A DNA stretch of 6,799 bases from CAZPWQ01 sp964590495 (GCA_964590495.1 CAZPWQ010000156.1:1-6799), one strand, 5' to 3'; positions 1-5,108 are shown, numbered from the stretch's first letter. Program-made: numbers and translations. The notes: generated from the sequence alone by a model not told the origin.

Positions 1-42
1 TATTTTATATATTTGTACACTCAAAAAACGGTCAACCTATAT

Positions 43-83
43 CAGGACAGGACAGAATTCAGGAGCCAGAATACAGAATGAGG
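43..83. repeat. Short degenerate tandem repeats (5-bp then 7-bp period)
   Basis: Three CAGGA-like pentamers (43-57) run into about three 7-base units (57-77) that share CAG at the same place in each unit. The match is loose, so this may be a decayed member of the heptamer arrays seen elsewhere in the window. Confidence 0.3.
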
Positions 84-165
84 CGGAATGTTCGGAGGGT
101 GGTAAGTAACAGAAAATACGCATATACAGCAATAGGTTCTTAAAAACAATCTAAAACCGATACCC

Positions 166-193
166 ATTGCTAATTGTTCATTGTTAATTGTCT
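166..193. repeat. Degenerate heptamer array, ATTGTTA-like, 4 units
   Basis: Four consecutive 7-base units all begin with ATTG and vary in the last three bases (ATTGCTA, ATTGTTC and so on). It is the first clear member of a family of 7-bp-period arrays found in every gap of this window. Confidence 0.6.
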
Positions 194-230
194 AATCCCC
201 TTAAAAAAGAATAATTTGTTTTTACGCTCA

Positions 231-258
231 CATTTTAATTAAATTCAGGGTTAAAATG
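231..258. promoter_or_regulatory. Inverted repeat CATTTTAA-N12-TTAAAATG in the leader
   Basis: The two 8-base arms are perfect reverse complements separated by 12 bases. The left arm overlaps a 10-bp palindrome, TTTAATTAAA (234-243). It could be a protein-binding dyad for the dehydratase gene or a chance AT-rich dyad; the sequence alone cannot decide. Confidence 0.3.
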
Positions 259-332
259 CACTTTAAGTCGCAAAGCACGGGATTTATGTGTACCTTTATG
301 TAAATTAATATGGTAGATAGGAAAAGGTGGGA

Positions 333-338
333 TATAAT
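333..338 (+). promoter_or_regulatory. Possible -10 element TATAAT
   Basis: This is a perfect match to the sigma-70 -10 hexamer, 100 bases before the dehydratase start codon. No convincing -35 hexamer lies 16-18 bases upstream, and organisms of this kind often use different promoter motifs, so support is weak. Its predicted start of transcription would fall in the inverted repeat at 340-362. Confidence 0.25.
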
Positions 339-339
339 T

Positions 340-362
340 TTTATTACAAACTCTGTAATAAA
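340..362. promoter_or_regulatory. Inverted repeat TTTATTACA-N5-TGTAATAAA (operator-like)
   Basis: Perfect 9-base arms surround a 5-base centre (AACTC). The size and symmetry fit a binding site for a dimeric regulator. It begins two bases after TATAAT (333-338), where a bound protein would block transcription start. As RNA it would form a weak hairpin in the leader. Confidence 0.35.
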
Positions 363-438
363 TACTTATATTGGAATCAATCTACAGATTTTAACTTCAG
401 GGGTTCAGGCTACTTATATTACTTAATTTTAAATTGTT

Positions 439-2304
439 ATGGCTATAAAGCTAAGGAGTAAGTTTTTTCGCGCCCTCTTTTTTGTGGTGGGGGATATCGT
501 TGCTGTATTATTGGGAGTTGTCGGTTCAAAGTTAATTTATGAGTTGGCTCCATTAAACGGGGCAAGTCTTTTTAATACGCATCATCCTTTTCTTTTACTC
601 ACCTGTGTTATAACGGGCCTCGCTCTTTTTAAGATGTATAATGTCAGCTGGAGATATACCGGTCTCAGCGACCTTGTCAGAATATTTCTCGGTATGGCTA
701 CCGGTTATGGATTATTTCTGACTATAAGTATGATGGCCGGATGGCTGAACAGCGATTTAGCTCTGTTTGCATCAACGGTTATCATTAACGCCTTTTTATT
801 GGTATGTGCTTTCAGGATAAGCAGGCGTGTTTATTGGGAGGTTTTCAAGAATCCCCAGTCCAATCAGAATGTAGTGATATTCGGTGCTGGTAATGCCTGC
901 GATCAGATCCTCCGCGATGTGATGCGGAATAACAACTGGAAACTGAATGTGTCAGCGATATTTGATGACGATGAATCATTGTCCGGCGTAACAATGCACG
1001 GCGTTAAAGTAAAGGGCGACAGTGACGATCTGTATTCCTACCTGAGAAATTACTATGTATCCCAGCTTATTGTAGCTGCTCCGTCCATTCCCAAAAAACG
1101 GCTTAAGGAGATTATCAACAAGGTAAAGGATGTAGCACCTGAGCTTAAAATTAAAGTCGTTCCTTCTTTTCACCGGTTATCCGACGACCCGATCGGGGTG
1201 AAGAATATCAGGGATATACGTATTGAAGATATTCTGGGACGCGAACCTGCGAGCGTGGATATCAATACCATACGCAAGAGCATTGAAGGTAAAAAAGTGT
1301 TTATCACCGGTGCGGGAGGTTCCATCGGAAGTGAGATAGCACGCCAGTGTGCAAAACTTCAGGCGGAGGAACTGATCGCTTTCGATATTGATGAAACGGA
1401 ACTGTATCGCCTTGAAAATGAGCTGGACGGTACAATTGCACCTGACATCAATCTGATTACGCTGGTAGGTGATGTATCGGATGAGAATAAGATGGAATCG
1501 ATATTCAGTGAATTCCGGCCGGATATCGTTTTTCATGCCGCCGCATACAAGCATGTGCCGATGATGGAAAGATTTCCCGAAGAGGCAGTCAAGGTAAATG
1601 TTAAGGGTACACAGATTATTTCAGCTCTGTCCTGTAAGTATAATGTATCCAAATTCGTGCTGATATCCACCGACAAGGCTGTCAACCCTACGAACGTGAT
1701 GGGAGCGACCAAGCGGGTAGCCGAACAGATCTGCATGGCCTATAACGAATATTGTATTACGAAGTTTATATCTGTACGATTCGGAAATGTACTCGGTTCC
1801 CGCGGATCAGTTGTGCCGCTGTTTATGGATCAGATTAATAACGGCGGACCTGTTACCATTACGGATCCCGAGATCAAGCGATATTTTATGACTATCCCGG
1901 AAGCCGTGCTCCTGGTCATGCAGGCAGGAAGCATGGGTTACGGCGGTGAAGTATTCGTACTGGATATGGGCGAACCGGTAAAAATTCTGGATATGGCAAG
2001 AGAACTGATCCGCCTGAACGGACTTGAGCCCGGTGTGGATATACCGCTTGAGTTTAAAGGACTTCGTCCCGGTGAGAAAATGTTCGAAGAGCTTCTCAAT
2101 AACGAAGAAGGAGCAGAAAAAACCAGCCACGAACAGATTTATAAAGCCAACTGCAGCGTCCGTTTCGATTCTGCAGAAATCGATCATTACATCGATACTC
2201 TGTCTCAAAGAATTCTGGACAAAGACTACAGCTCTTTAAGAGAACACCTCAAAGAAGCCGTCCCCACCTACAAATTCAACGGCGAACTCGAGAAAGTCTC
2301 TTAG
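439..2304 (+). CDS. Membrane-anchored UDP-sugar 4,6-dehydratase (PglF/WbpM/CapD-type polysaccharide biosynthesis protein)
   Basis: The 621-residue protein matches the long membrane form of the nucleotide-sugar 4,6-dehydratase family, usually about 600-660 residues. These enzymes convert UDP-GlcNAc to the 4-keto-6-deoxy sugar, the first step toward bacillosamine, FucNAc or QuiNAc for capsule, O-antigen or protein glycans. Four hydrophobic helices lie at about residues 11-36, 50-67, 78-102 and 108-128. A Rossmann-like CoA-binding-type domain follows (about 143-245, with FGAGN at 148-152). The catalytic short-chain dehydrogenase domain starts near 285, with the NAD(P) loop TGAGGSIG at 290-297 and HAAAYKHVP at 366-374. 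The active-site segment has STDKAV at 410-415 and M421-x3-K425, the Met-for-Tyr replacement typical of this family. RFGNVLGSRGSVVPLF (447-462) and GLRPGEK (541-547) are also family hallmarks. The ATG follows an AT-rich leader with no Shine-Dalgarno sequence. A heptamer repeat begins one base after the stop. No glycan genes are visible next to it, so the final sugar is unknown. Confidence 0.95.
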   Translation: MAIKLRSKFFRALFFVVGDIVAVLLGVVGSKLIYELAPLNGASLFNTHHPFLLLTCVITGLALFKMYNVSWRYTGLSDLVRIFLGMATGYGLFLTISMMAGWLNSDLALFASTVIINAFLLVCAFRISRRVYWEVFKNPQSNQNVVIFGAGNACDQILRDVMRNNNWKLNVSAIFDDDESLSGVTMHGVKVKGDSDDLYSYLRNYYVSQLIVAAPSIPKKRLKEIINKVKDVAPELKIKVVPSFHRLSDDPIGVKNIRDIRIEDILGREPASVDINTIRKSIEGKKVFITGAGGSIGSEIARQCAKLQAEELIAFDIDETELYRLENELDGTIAPDINLITLVGDVSDENKMESIFSEFRPDIVFHAAAYKHVPMMERFPEEAVKVNVKGTQIISALSCKYNVSKFVLISTDKAVNPTNVMGATKRVAEQICMAYNEYCITKFISVRFGNVLGSRGSVVPLFMDQINNGGPVTITDPEIKRYFMTIPEAVLLVMQAGSMGYGGEVFVLDMGEPVKILDMARELIRLNGLEPGVDIPLEFKGLRPGEKMFEELLNNEEGAEKTSHEQIYKANCSVRFDSAEIDHYIDTLSQRILDKDYSSLREHLKEAVPTYKFNGELEKVS

Positions 2305-2305
2305 T

Positions 2306-2333
2306 TCAGTGATCAATGATCAGTGAACAGGGA
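2306..2333. repeat. Heptamer array TCAGTGA, 4 units, abutting the stop codon
   Basis: Four 7-base units (TCAGTGA, TCAATGA, TCAGTGA, ACAGGGA) begin one base after the TAG of the dehydratase gene. The 12-mer ATCAGTGAACAG inside it (2319-2330) recurs at 5934-5945 and, inverted, at 5071-5082. Confidence 0.75.
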
Positions 2334-2402
2334 TTAGTTGGTTTAACTCCGAATTGTATCTGTAGTTTTGCACCTGTAAGGTTTATATCCTCTTCTGTTT
2401 AC

Positions 2403-2433
2403 AACAAATAAAATTGCCCTGTCTTTCAGGGCA
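2403..2433 (-). terminator. Terminator-like hairpin (stem TGCCCTG, T-rich on the minus strand)
   Basis: The 7-bp stem at 2415-2433 has a 5-base loop. Read on the minus strand, the stem is followed by ATTTTATTTGTTGT, which resembles an intrinsic terminator. On the plus strand no T-tract follows, so it is a poor terminator for the dehydratase gene. No minus-strand gene is visible to use it, so it may be one more dispersed hairpin. Confidence 0.3.
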
Positions 2434-2464
2434 GGGATTATAGATATTCTTTTCTCGAAATTAG

Positions 2465-2504
2465 AGGGCTTTAGCCCTTTCTAGTTAGACAGGGCTAAAG
2501 CCCT
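2465..2504. repeat. Inverted pair of GGGCTTTAGCCC-type palindromes
   Basis: AGGGCTTTAGCCCT (2465-2478) and AGGGCTAAAGCCCT (2491-2504) are exact reverse complements, 12 bases apart. Each is also nearly self-complementary, so the pair can fold as one 14-bp hairpin or two small ones. Confidence 0.8.
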
Positions 2505-2530
2505 GTGGTATTTGAACTACCTGATACAAT

Positions 2531-2550
2531 CCCCGGCCTGAAGTCCGGGG
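2531..2550. repeat. CCCCGG / CCGGGG hairpin
   Basis: A 20-bp near-palindrome has six GC pairs at its ends, one mismatch, then further pairing toward the centre. Its layout (GC-rich ends around a CTGAAG-like core) resembles the preceding GGGCTTTAGCCC elements, so it may be another type of the same class. Confidence 0.6.
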
Positions 2551-2584
2551 CAATCGGTTATTGAAAGCCTTTAACAGATCACCA

Positions 2585-2606
2585 GCGAGGGAATTCATTC
2601 CCTCGC
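2585..2606. repeat. GCGAGGGAAT palindrome, copy A
   Basis: Two perfect 10-base arms, GCGAGGGAAT and ATTCCCTCGC, flank TC. The same palindrome with the same flanks (TCAC before, ATAAAGGG after) occurs at 4464-4485, so it is a dispersed repeat rather than a chance hairpin. Confidence 0.85.
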
Positions 2607-2638
2607 ATAAAGGGAGCAGTGATCCTTGGCAGGTCTGT

Positions 2639-2705
2639 CTGCCATGAAATGAAGATCCTTCGGCGACGGTTTCGGAAACCCTCCGAAACCTGCTCAGGAT
2701 GACAC
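2639..2705. repeat. 67-bp dispersed repeat, copy A
   Basis: This copy differs from 4623-4689 at about 6 of 67 positions and has no length difference. It begins CTGCCATG and ends CTCAGGATGACAC. Its second half (TTTCGGAAACCCTCCGAAA) is an inverted repeat. The ending resembles the right arm of the structure at 2883-3088. Confidence 0.85.
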
Positions 2706-2717
2706 ACGGAGTGCTGG

Positions 2718-2751
2718 GTGCCAACTGCCGCTGCCAACTACCAAGTGCAGT
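2718..2751. repeat. Heptamer array CTGCCAA
   Basis: Four to five units share the consensus CTGCCAA, with one 6-base unit that shifts the phase. Degenerate but clearly 7-base periodic. Confidence 0.6.
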
Positions 2752-2783
2752 ATAGTCTACAAATTGTAGTCATAGAAACCAAC

Positions 2784-2825
2784 AGCTGACGGCTGAATGC
2801 TGAATGCTGATAGCTGACAGCTGCC
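2784..2825. repeat. Heptamer array NGCTGAN, 6 units
   Basis: Six consecutive units keep GCTG at the same place (for example AGCTGAC, GGCTGAA, TGCTGAA) with no phase slip. It is the longest array in this gap. Confidence 0.75.
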
Positions 2826-2882
2826 CCTCCTAGCTAATCTCCCCAATAACCCTTAATTTCTACTGTTAAAAATCACCACCAA

Positions 2883-3088
2883 TGTCATCCCGACCGGAAG
2901 TCCCGCGCATTTTCGGGGCTGTAGCGGAGGGATCTCATCCATTATGAAGTGGCGGCCAATTAAGAAAGGTTAGGTTAGTTAACCTTTGCTCGAATTAAAA
3001 TTGTTATGGATAAAGCTGCTACCACAAAACGGATGAGATTCCTCCATTCCACATCGGACAAACCACCAATGCTCCAGTCGGAATGACA
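2883..3088. repeat. 206-bp structure with 58-bp imperfect inverted arms
   Basis: The left arm (2883-2940) and right arm (3031-3088) are the same length and inverted. Their outer 16 bases match at 14 positions (TGTCATCCCGACCGGA on the left) and their inner 15 bases match at 14 (GGAGGGATCTCATCC on the left). The 27 bases in the middle of each arm have diverged. The 90-bp centre contains an 8-bp hairpin (2965-2987). It could be two opposed copies of a short intergenic repeat or a non-autonomous mobile element with terminal inverted repeats. No target duplication was identified. Confidence 0.65.
2965..2987. repeat. Hairpin AAAGGTTA-N7-TAACCTTT
   Basis: A perfect 8-bp stem with a 7-base loop lies in the centre of the 206-bp inverted-arm structure. 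No T-tract follows, so it is not a standard terminator. Confidence 0.5.
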
Positions 3089-3123
3089 CTCGGTGTGCTG
3101 AGTTAAGAAGGGTTAGCATATTC

Positions 3124-3170
3124 ACTGCCTACTGCCGCTGCTTCCTGCCAACTGGAACTATTGCCAACTA
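3124..3170. repeat. Heptamer array ACTGCCN, degenerate
   Basis: ACTGCCT and ACTGCCG are followed by decayed units and TTGCCAACTA. It ends about 60 bases before the BatB-like start codon and is related to the arrays at 2718-2751 and 4724-4737. Confidence 0.55.
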
Positions 3171-3228
3171 ATACAATAACTGTTAACTTCAGCGTTCAAT
3201 AAATAACTCTGAACACAAACGAACACCT

Positions 3229-4257
3229 ATGATCTGGGAAGACGGAGCATATCTCTGGCTGCTGTTGCTGGTACCCTTGCTGGCGGCGGGTATTTGGTGG
3301 TACAACAGCCAGGTAGAGAGCAAACGCAAGCATATATTCGGAGAAAAACTGTTCCAAAAACTGCGGCGTGGATTCTGGCCGCTGGGGAGCAGGATACGTG
3401 ATATCGCTCTTTACACCGGGCTCGCGTTCTTGGTCATAGCCTTGGCAGGTCCCAAGGTTGGAACTGAAGTCCGGGAAGTGCAGCGGCAGGGTGTCGATCT
3501 GCTAATCGCTCTCGATCTCTCATCAAGTATGAACGCCGAGGATGTAAAGCCCAATCGCCTTGACAAGGCCAAATTCGAGGTCTCCCGGCTCGTCGACCGG
3601 CTGGACGGGGACAGGGTGGGGATGGTGGTTTTTACCGGTGAGGCTTACCTTCAGGCGCCGATGACGGTGGATTACTCCGCTATGCGAATGTTCCTGAACA
3701 TATCCGATACAGAACAGATGCCTACAAGTACCACTGATTTCAGCGCGGCGATGGGAACGGCGCTTGAAGCGTTTGGGGCTATTGACGAGGAAAAGCAGGA
3801 GACCAATGCCGCCAAAGTTTTATTGATCATATCCGACGGAGAAGACCACGAGAACGAATATGAAGATGAGCTCCAGCAGCTGAAAGAACGCAATATATCG
3901 GTTTATACCCTCGGTATTGGCACAGAGGAGGGGGCCCGGATTCCCATTTATGATGATTCCGGCACACGCATCGGCTTCAAACGTGACAGTGACGGCGGTA
4001 TAGTAACAACGCGCCTGCAGTCGGAGACGCTCCGGTCGATTGCAAGAGAAGGAAGCGGGGAGTATTACGAAATACGAACCGGCGGTTCGGGTATCGATGC
4101 TTTCCTCGGCCGTCTCGACGAATTGCAGCAGGGTGAGTTTTCCAGCCAGGAATACGCCGATTACAAAAACCAGTACCAGTGGATGGCGGGAATAGGGCTG
4201 GCTTTTCTTTTCGTATCGCTCGTCTTCCCGAAATACCGTTCACTACTAAGGCACTAA
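3229..4257 (+). CDS. batB: BatB-like von Willebrand factor A domain membrane protein
   Basis: The 342-residue protein has the Bat layout: an N-terminal membrane helix (about 8-25), a second helix (about 58-73), a VWA domain facing the periplasm (about 88-290) and a C-terminal helix (about 317-334). The MIDAS metal site is complete: DLSSS at 96-100 (D96, S98, S100), T169 in STTD, and D203 in IISDGED. The stretch around DLSSSMNAEDVKPNRLDKAK matches BatB better than BatA, in my recollection of the family. Bat proteins form membrane complexes linked to stress or aerotolerance in Bacteroides and Leptospira, but their biochemical role is poorly defined. They normally sit in an operon with a MoxR ATPase, a DUF58 protein, BatA, BatC (TPR) and BatD; none is in this window, and this gene has over 900 gene-free bases on each side. 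The last residues (LLRH) and the TAA stop lie in a repeat-like stretch with CACTAAG units. No Shine-Dalgarno sequence precedes the ATG. BatA is the alternative name. Confidence 0.85.
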   Translation: MIWEDGAYLWLLLLVPLLAAGIWWYNSQVESKRKHIFGEKLFQKLRRGFWPLGSRIRDIALYTGLAFLVIALAGPKVGTEVREVQRQGVDLLIALDLSSSMNAEDVKPNRLDKAKFEVSRLVDRLDGDRVGMVVFTGEAYLQAPMTVDYSAMRMFLNISDTEQMPTSTTDFSAAMGTALEAFGAIDEEKQETNAAKVLLIISDGEDHENEYEDELQQLKERNISVYTLGIGTEEGARIPIYDDSGTRIGFKRDSDGGIVTTRLQSETLRSIAREGSGEYYEIRTGGSGIDAFLGRLDELQQGEFSSQEYADYKNQYQWMAGIGLAFLFVSLVFPKYRSLLRH

Positions 4258-4269
4258 GATCACGTAGTG
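4241..4269. repeat. CACTAAG-type repeat overlapping the batB stop codon
   Basis: CACTACTAAG and GCACTAAG are tandem-like units containing the last codons and the TAA stop of the BatB-like gene. CACTAC (4241-4246) and GTAGTG (4264-4269) are inverted, giving a 6-bp stem followed by TTATTG. This could act as a weak terminator. Confidence 0.45.
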
Positions 4270-4303
4270 TTATTGAATATCTTGTGGATATTACACAGTC
4301 CAG

Positions 4304-4355
4304 ACAGGTGAAATTTGTTAGGTAGTAAATAATTTAATATCGATTTCATACCTGT
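4304..4355. repeat. Bulged inverted repeat ACAGGT-GAAAT
   Basis: ACAGGTGAAAT (4304-4314) pairs with ATTTCATACCTGT (4343-4355), leaving a 2-base bulge. The 28-base loop is AT-rich. It lies about 50 bases after the BatB-like stop and has no T-tract, so its role is unclear. Confidence 0.4.
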
Positions 4356-4364
4356 TGCCGGACA

Positions 4365-4425
4365 AACCTTCCCTCGCCCTGTGGGAGAGGGACCGAGGGA
4401 GAGGGCGGATTTGCACGGGATAAAA
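4365..4425. repeat. GGGAGAGGG module, copy 1 (61 bp)
   Basis: It contains AACCTTCCCTC, then GGGAGAGGGAC, then AGGGCG and GCACGGGATAAAA. The same blocks appear in the same order at 4841-4923. Here GGGAGAGGGAC is joined directly to the next block, so this copy shows the uninterrupted form. Confidence 0.75.
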
Positions 4426-4434
4426 GAAAGTAGG

Positions 4435-4451
4435 AAAGGAGGAAGGGAGAC
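4435..4451. repeat. Purine-rich repeat AAAGGAGGAAGGGAGAC
   Basis: These 17 bases match 6753-6769 with one difference. The second location is a tandem array at the stop of the lipoprotein gene, so this purine-rich sequence is also dispersed. Confidence 0.5.
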
Positions 4452-4463
4452 CCGAAATCACTA

Positions 4464-4485
4464 GCGAGGGAATTCATTCCCTCGC
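4464..4485. repeat. GCGAGGGAAT palindrome, copy B
   Basis: It is identical to copy A at 2585-2606, with matching flanks on both sides. In both gaps it precedes the 67-bp repeat, but here about 105 extra bases with two 33-bp palindromes lie between the two modules. Confidence 0.85.
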
Positions 4486-4514
4486 ATAAAGGGCAGCGAG
4501 CATTAAATAAAGCC

Positions 4515-4547
4515 AGATCCGCAAAGTTTTCAAAACTTTGCGGATCT
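4515..4547. repeat. Perfect 33-bp palindrome (arms AGATCCGCAAAGTTTT)
   Basis: The 16-base arms are perfect reverse complements around one central C. Such a sequence can form a cruciform or a very stable RNA hairpin. It shares total length and AGA...TCT ends with the palindrome at 4572-4604, though the stems differ. Confidence 0.9.
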
Positions 4548-4571
4548 TTGCATGTACCTCCTCATTATTCG

Positions 4572-4604
4572 AGACCTGACAGGTTTCCAATACCTGTCAG
4601 GTCT
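4572..4604. repeat. 33-bp palindrome (arms AGACCTGACAGGT)
   Basis: Perfect 13-base arms flank a 7-base centre (TTCCAAT). It has the same length and the same ends as the palindrome 24 bases upstream. CAGGTCTG from its right arm also occurs in copy A of the surrounding block (near 2630), perhaps a remnant. Confidence 0.9.
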
Positions 4605-4622
4605 GCGGATACAGAATTCTGG

Positions 4623-4689
4623 CTGCCATGAAAAGGAGATCCTTCGGCTACGGCTTCGGAAACCCGCCGAAGCCTGCTCAGGATGACAC
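4623..4689. repeat. 67-bp dispersed repeat, copy B
   Basis: About 91% identical to 2639-2705 over the full length. It again ends CTCAGGATGACAC and again contains a CTTCGG / CCGAAG inverted repeat. Of the six differences, the two at 2670 and 2690 keep the arms complementary in each copy, which hints that folding matters. Confidence 0.85.
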
Positions 4690-4723
4690 GCTTTGTAGTT
4701 GAATTATCAAAGTTACTTTACTC

Positions 4724-4737
4724 ACTGCCTGTTGCCA
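4724..4737. repeat. Two ACTGCC-type heptamers
   Basis: ACTGCCT and GTTGCCA, preceded by TC, match the start of the array at 3124-3170. It is too short to call on its own; the resemblance supports it. Confidence 0.4.
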
Positions 4738-4752
4738 TTTCGAATCCACCCC

Positions 4753-4785
4753 GTCCGATAAGTCGGGCACCCCTCACGGGAGGGG
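4753..4785. repeat. Two adjacent GC-rich hairpins
   Basis: The first (4753-4768) has a 6-bp stem around TAAG with CCGA/TCGG at its core. The second (4770-4785) has arms CCCCTC and GAGGGG around ACGG and is followed by ACTTTTG. The second could terminate transcription weakly, but it also resembles a common intergenic repeat. Confidence 0.5.
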
Positions 4786-4840
4786 ACTTTTGTGGAGCCA
4801 AAATACAATCGTCAAACGCCCGGAATTACGACGTAGGTTG

Positions 4841-4923
4841 AACCTTCCCTCTCCTGCAAGCGGGAGAGGGACGTTTTGAACTTGTTCAAAACCGGGTGAG
4901 GGCGAAAACGGCACGAGATAAAA
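4841..4923. repeat. GGGAGAGGG module, copy 2 (83 bp, interrupted)
   Basis: The blocks AACCTTCCCTC, GGGAGAGGGAC, GAGGGCG and GCACGAGATAAAA match copy 1 at 4365-4425. CCCTCTCCTG and CGGGAGAGGG (4847-4870) form a hairpin with a CAAG loop. The 20-bp palindrome at 4873-4892 sits between two blocks that touch each other in copy 1. Confidence 0.75.
4873..4892. repeat. 20-bp palindrome inserted in the GGGAGAGGG module
   Basis: Arms GTTTTGAA and TTCAAAAC flank CTTG. The other module copy lacks it exactly at this junction, so it is best read as an insertion, or as lost from the other copy. Confidence 0.7.
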
Positions 4924-4924
4924 A

Positions 4925-4959
4925 AATTCCCAATTCCTAATTCCCACCAACCACCAACA
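4925..4959. repeat. Heptamer arrays AATTCCC (3 units) and ACCAACC (2 units)
   Basis: Three AATTCCC/AATTCCT units change without phase slip into two ACCAACM units. The unit AATTCCT also appears, in a different phase, at 6071-6083 (TAATTCC). Confidence 0.7.
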
Positions 4960-4986
4960 TCCGGCATCACGGTATCCAGCATCCAG
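4958..4986. repeat. Heptamer array CATCCAG, 4 units
   Basis: The units are CATCCGG, CATCACG, TATCCAG and CATCCAG, with one extra base between the second and third. It continues directly from the ACCAACM units. Confidence 0.65.
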
Positions 4987-5055
4987 AACGCCCCTGCCAT
5001 TCACCCGGCTTCAAAACCATAACCCGGGTGAAGAATGTTGCAATTGCCACCGCCA

Positions 5056-5090
5056 TTGATCACTGACACACTGTTCACTGATCACTGAAA
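5056..5090. repeat. Heptamer array ACTGATC (inverse of TCAGTGA)
   Basis: About five units share ACTG at the same place, with one extra base. Positions 5057-5082 are the reverse complement of 5934-5959 with one mismatch in 26, so the phosphatase gene is flanked by inverted copies. Confidence 0.75.
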
Positions 5091-5108
5091 AGGAACGACC
5101 GCGCCCTC

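Larger units (their letters stand above)
1..438 (+). other. Gene-free leader upstream of the dehydratase gene
   Basis: This AT-rich stretch has no convincing gene. It holds short degenerate repeats (43-83 and 166-193), two inverted repeats (231-258 and 340-362) and a perfect TATAAT at 333-338. A TATATTTG at 8-15 fits the Bacteroidota -7 element TAnnTTTG, but its partner element would lie outside the window and the resulting leader would be about 400 bases. Another hexamer, TATATT at 415-420, is near the start codon without a good partner. The true promoter is unresolved. Confidence 0.5.
2305..3228. other. 924-bp gene-free gap filled with repeats
   Basis: No credible gene is present. From left to right it holds a heptamer array at the stop codon, a GCCCTG hairpin, an inverted pair of GGGCTTTAGCCC-type palindromes, a CCCCGG hairpin, a GCGAGGG palindrome, a 67-bp repeat, two heptamer arrays, a 206-bp structure with inverted arms, and a further heptamer array before the BatB-like gene. 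The sequence at 3171-3228 is AT-rich and probably carries that gene's promoter, but I cannot pinpoint it. Confidence 0.7.

Noticed and set aside
256..303. A 15-codon leader reading frame (ATG at 256, TAA at 301-303)
   Set aside because: It has no ribosome-binding site, no notable codon run, and a length expected by chance.
1177..1554. A 125-codon minus-strand frame and other shorter ones inside the dehydratase gene
   Set aside because: They are shadows of a strongly supported plus-strand gene with many conserved motifs.
2338..2370. Bacteroidota-type promoter (TTG, then TAGTTTTG at 2363-2370 fitting TAnnTTTG)
   Set aside because: The motif is short, the spacing is at the long end, and the next gene begins over 850 bases downstream. 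I cannot support it without RNA data.
2485..2724. A 79-codon open frame on the minus strand in the first long gap
   Set aside because: It is made of repeat modules (palindromes and the 67-bp repeat), with no domain and no ribosome-binding signal.
4774..5004. A 76-codon open frame (and an overlapping 62-codon one) on the minus strand in the second gap
   Set aside because: It translates the GGGAGAGGG module and heptamers, producing a low-complexity Pro/Leu/Gly-rich peptide typical of spurious calls in repeats.
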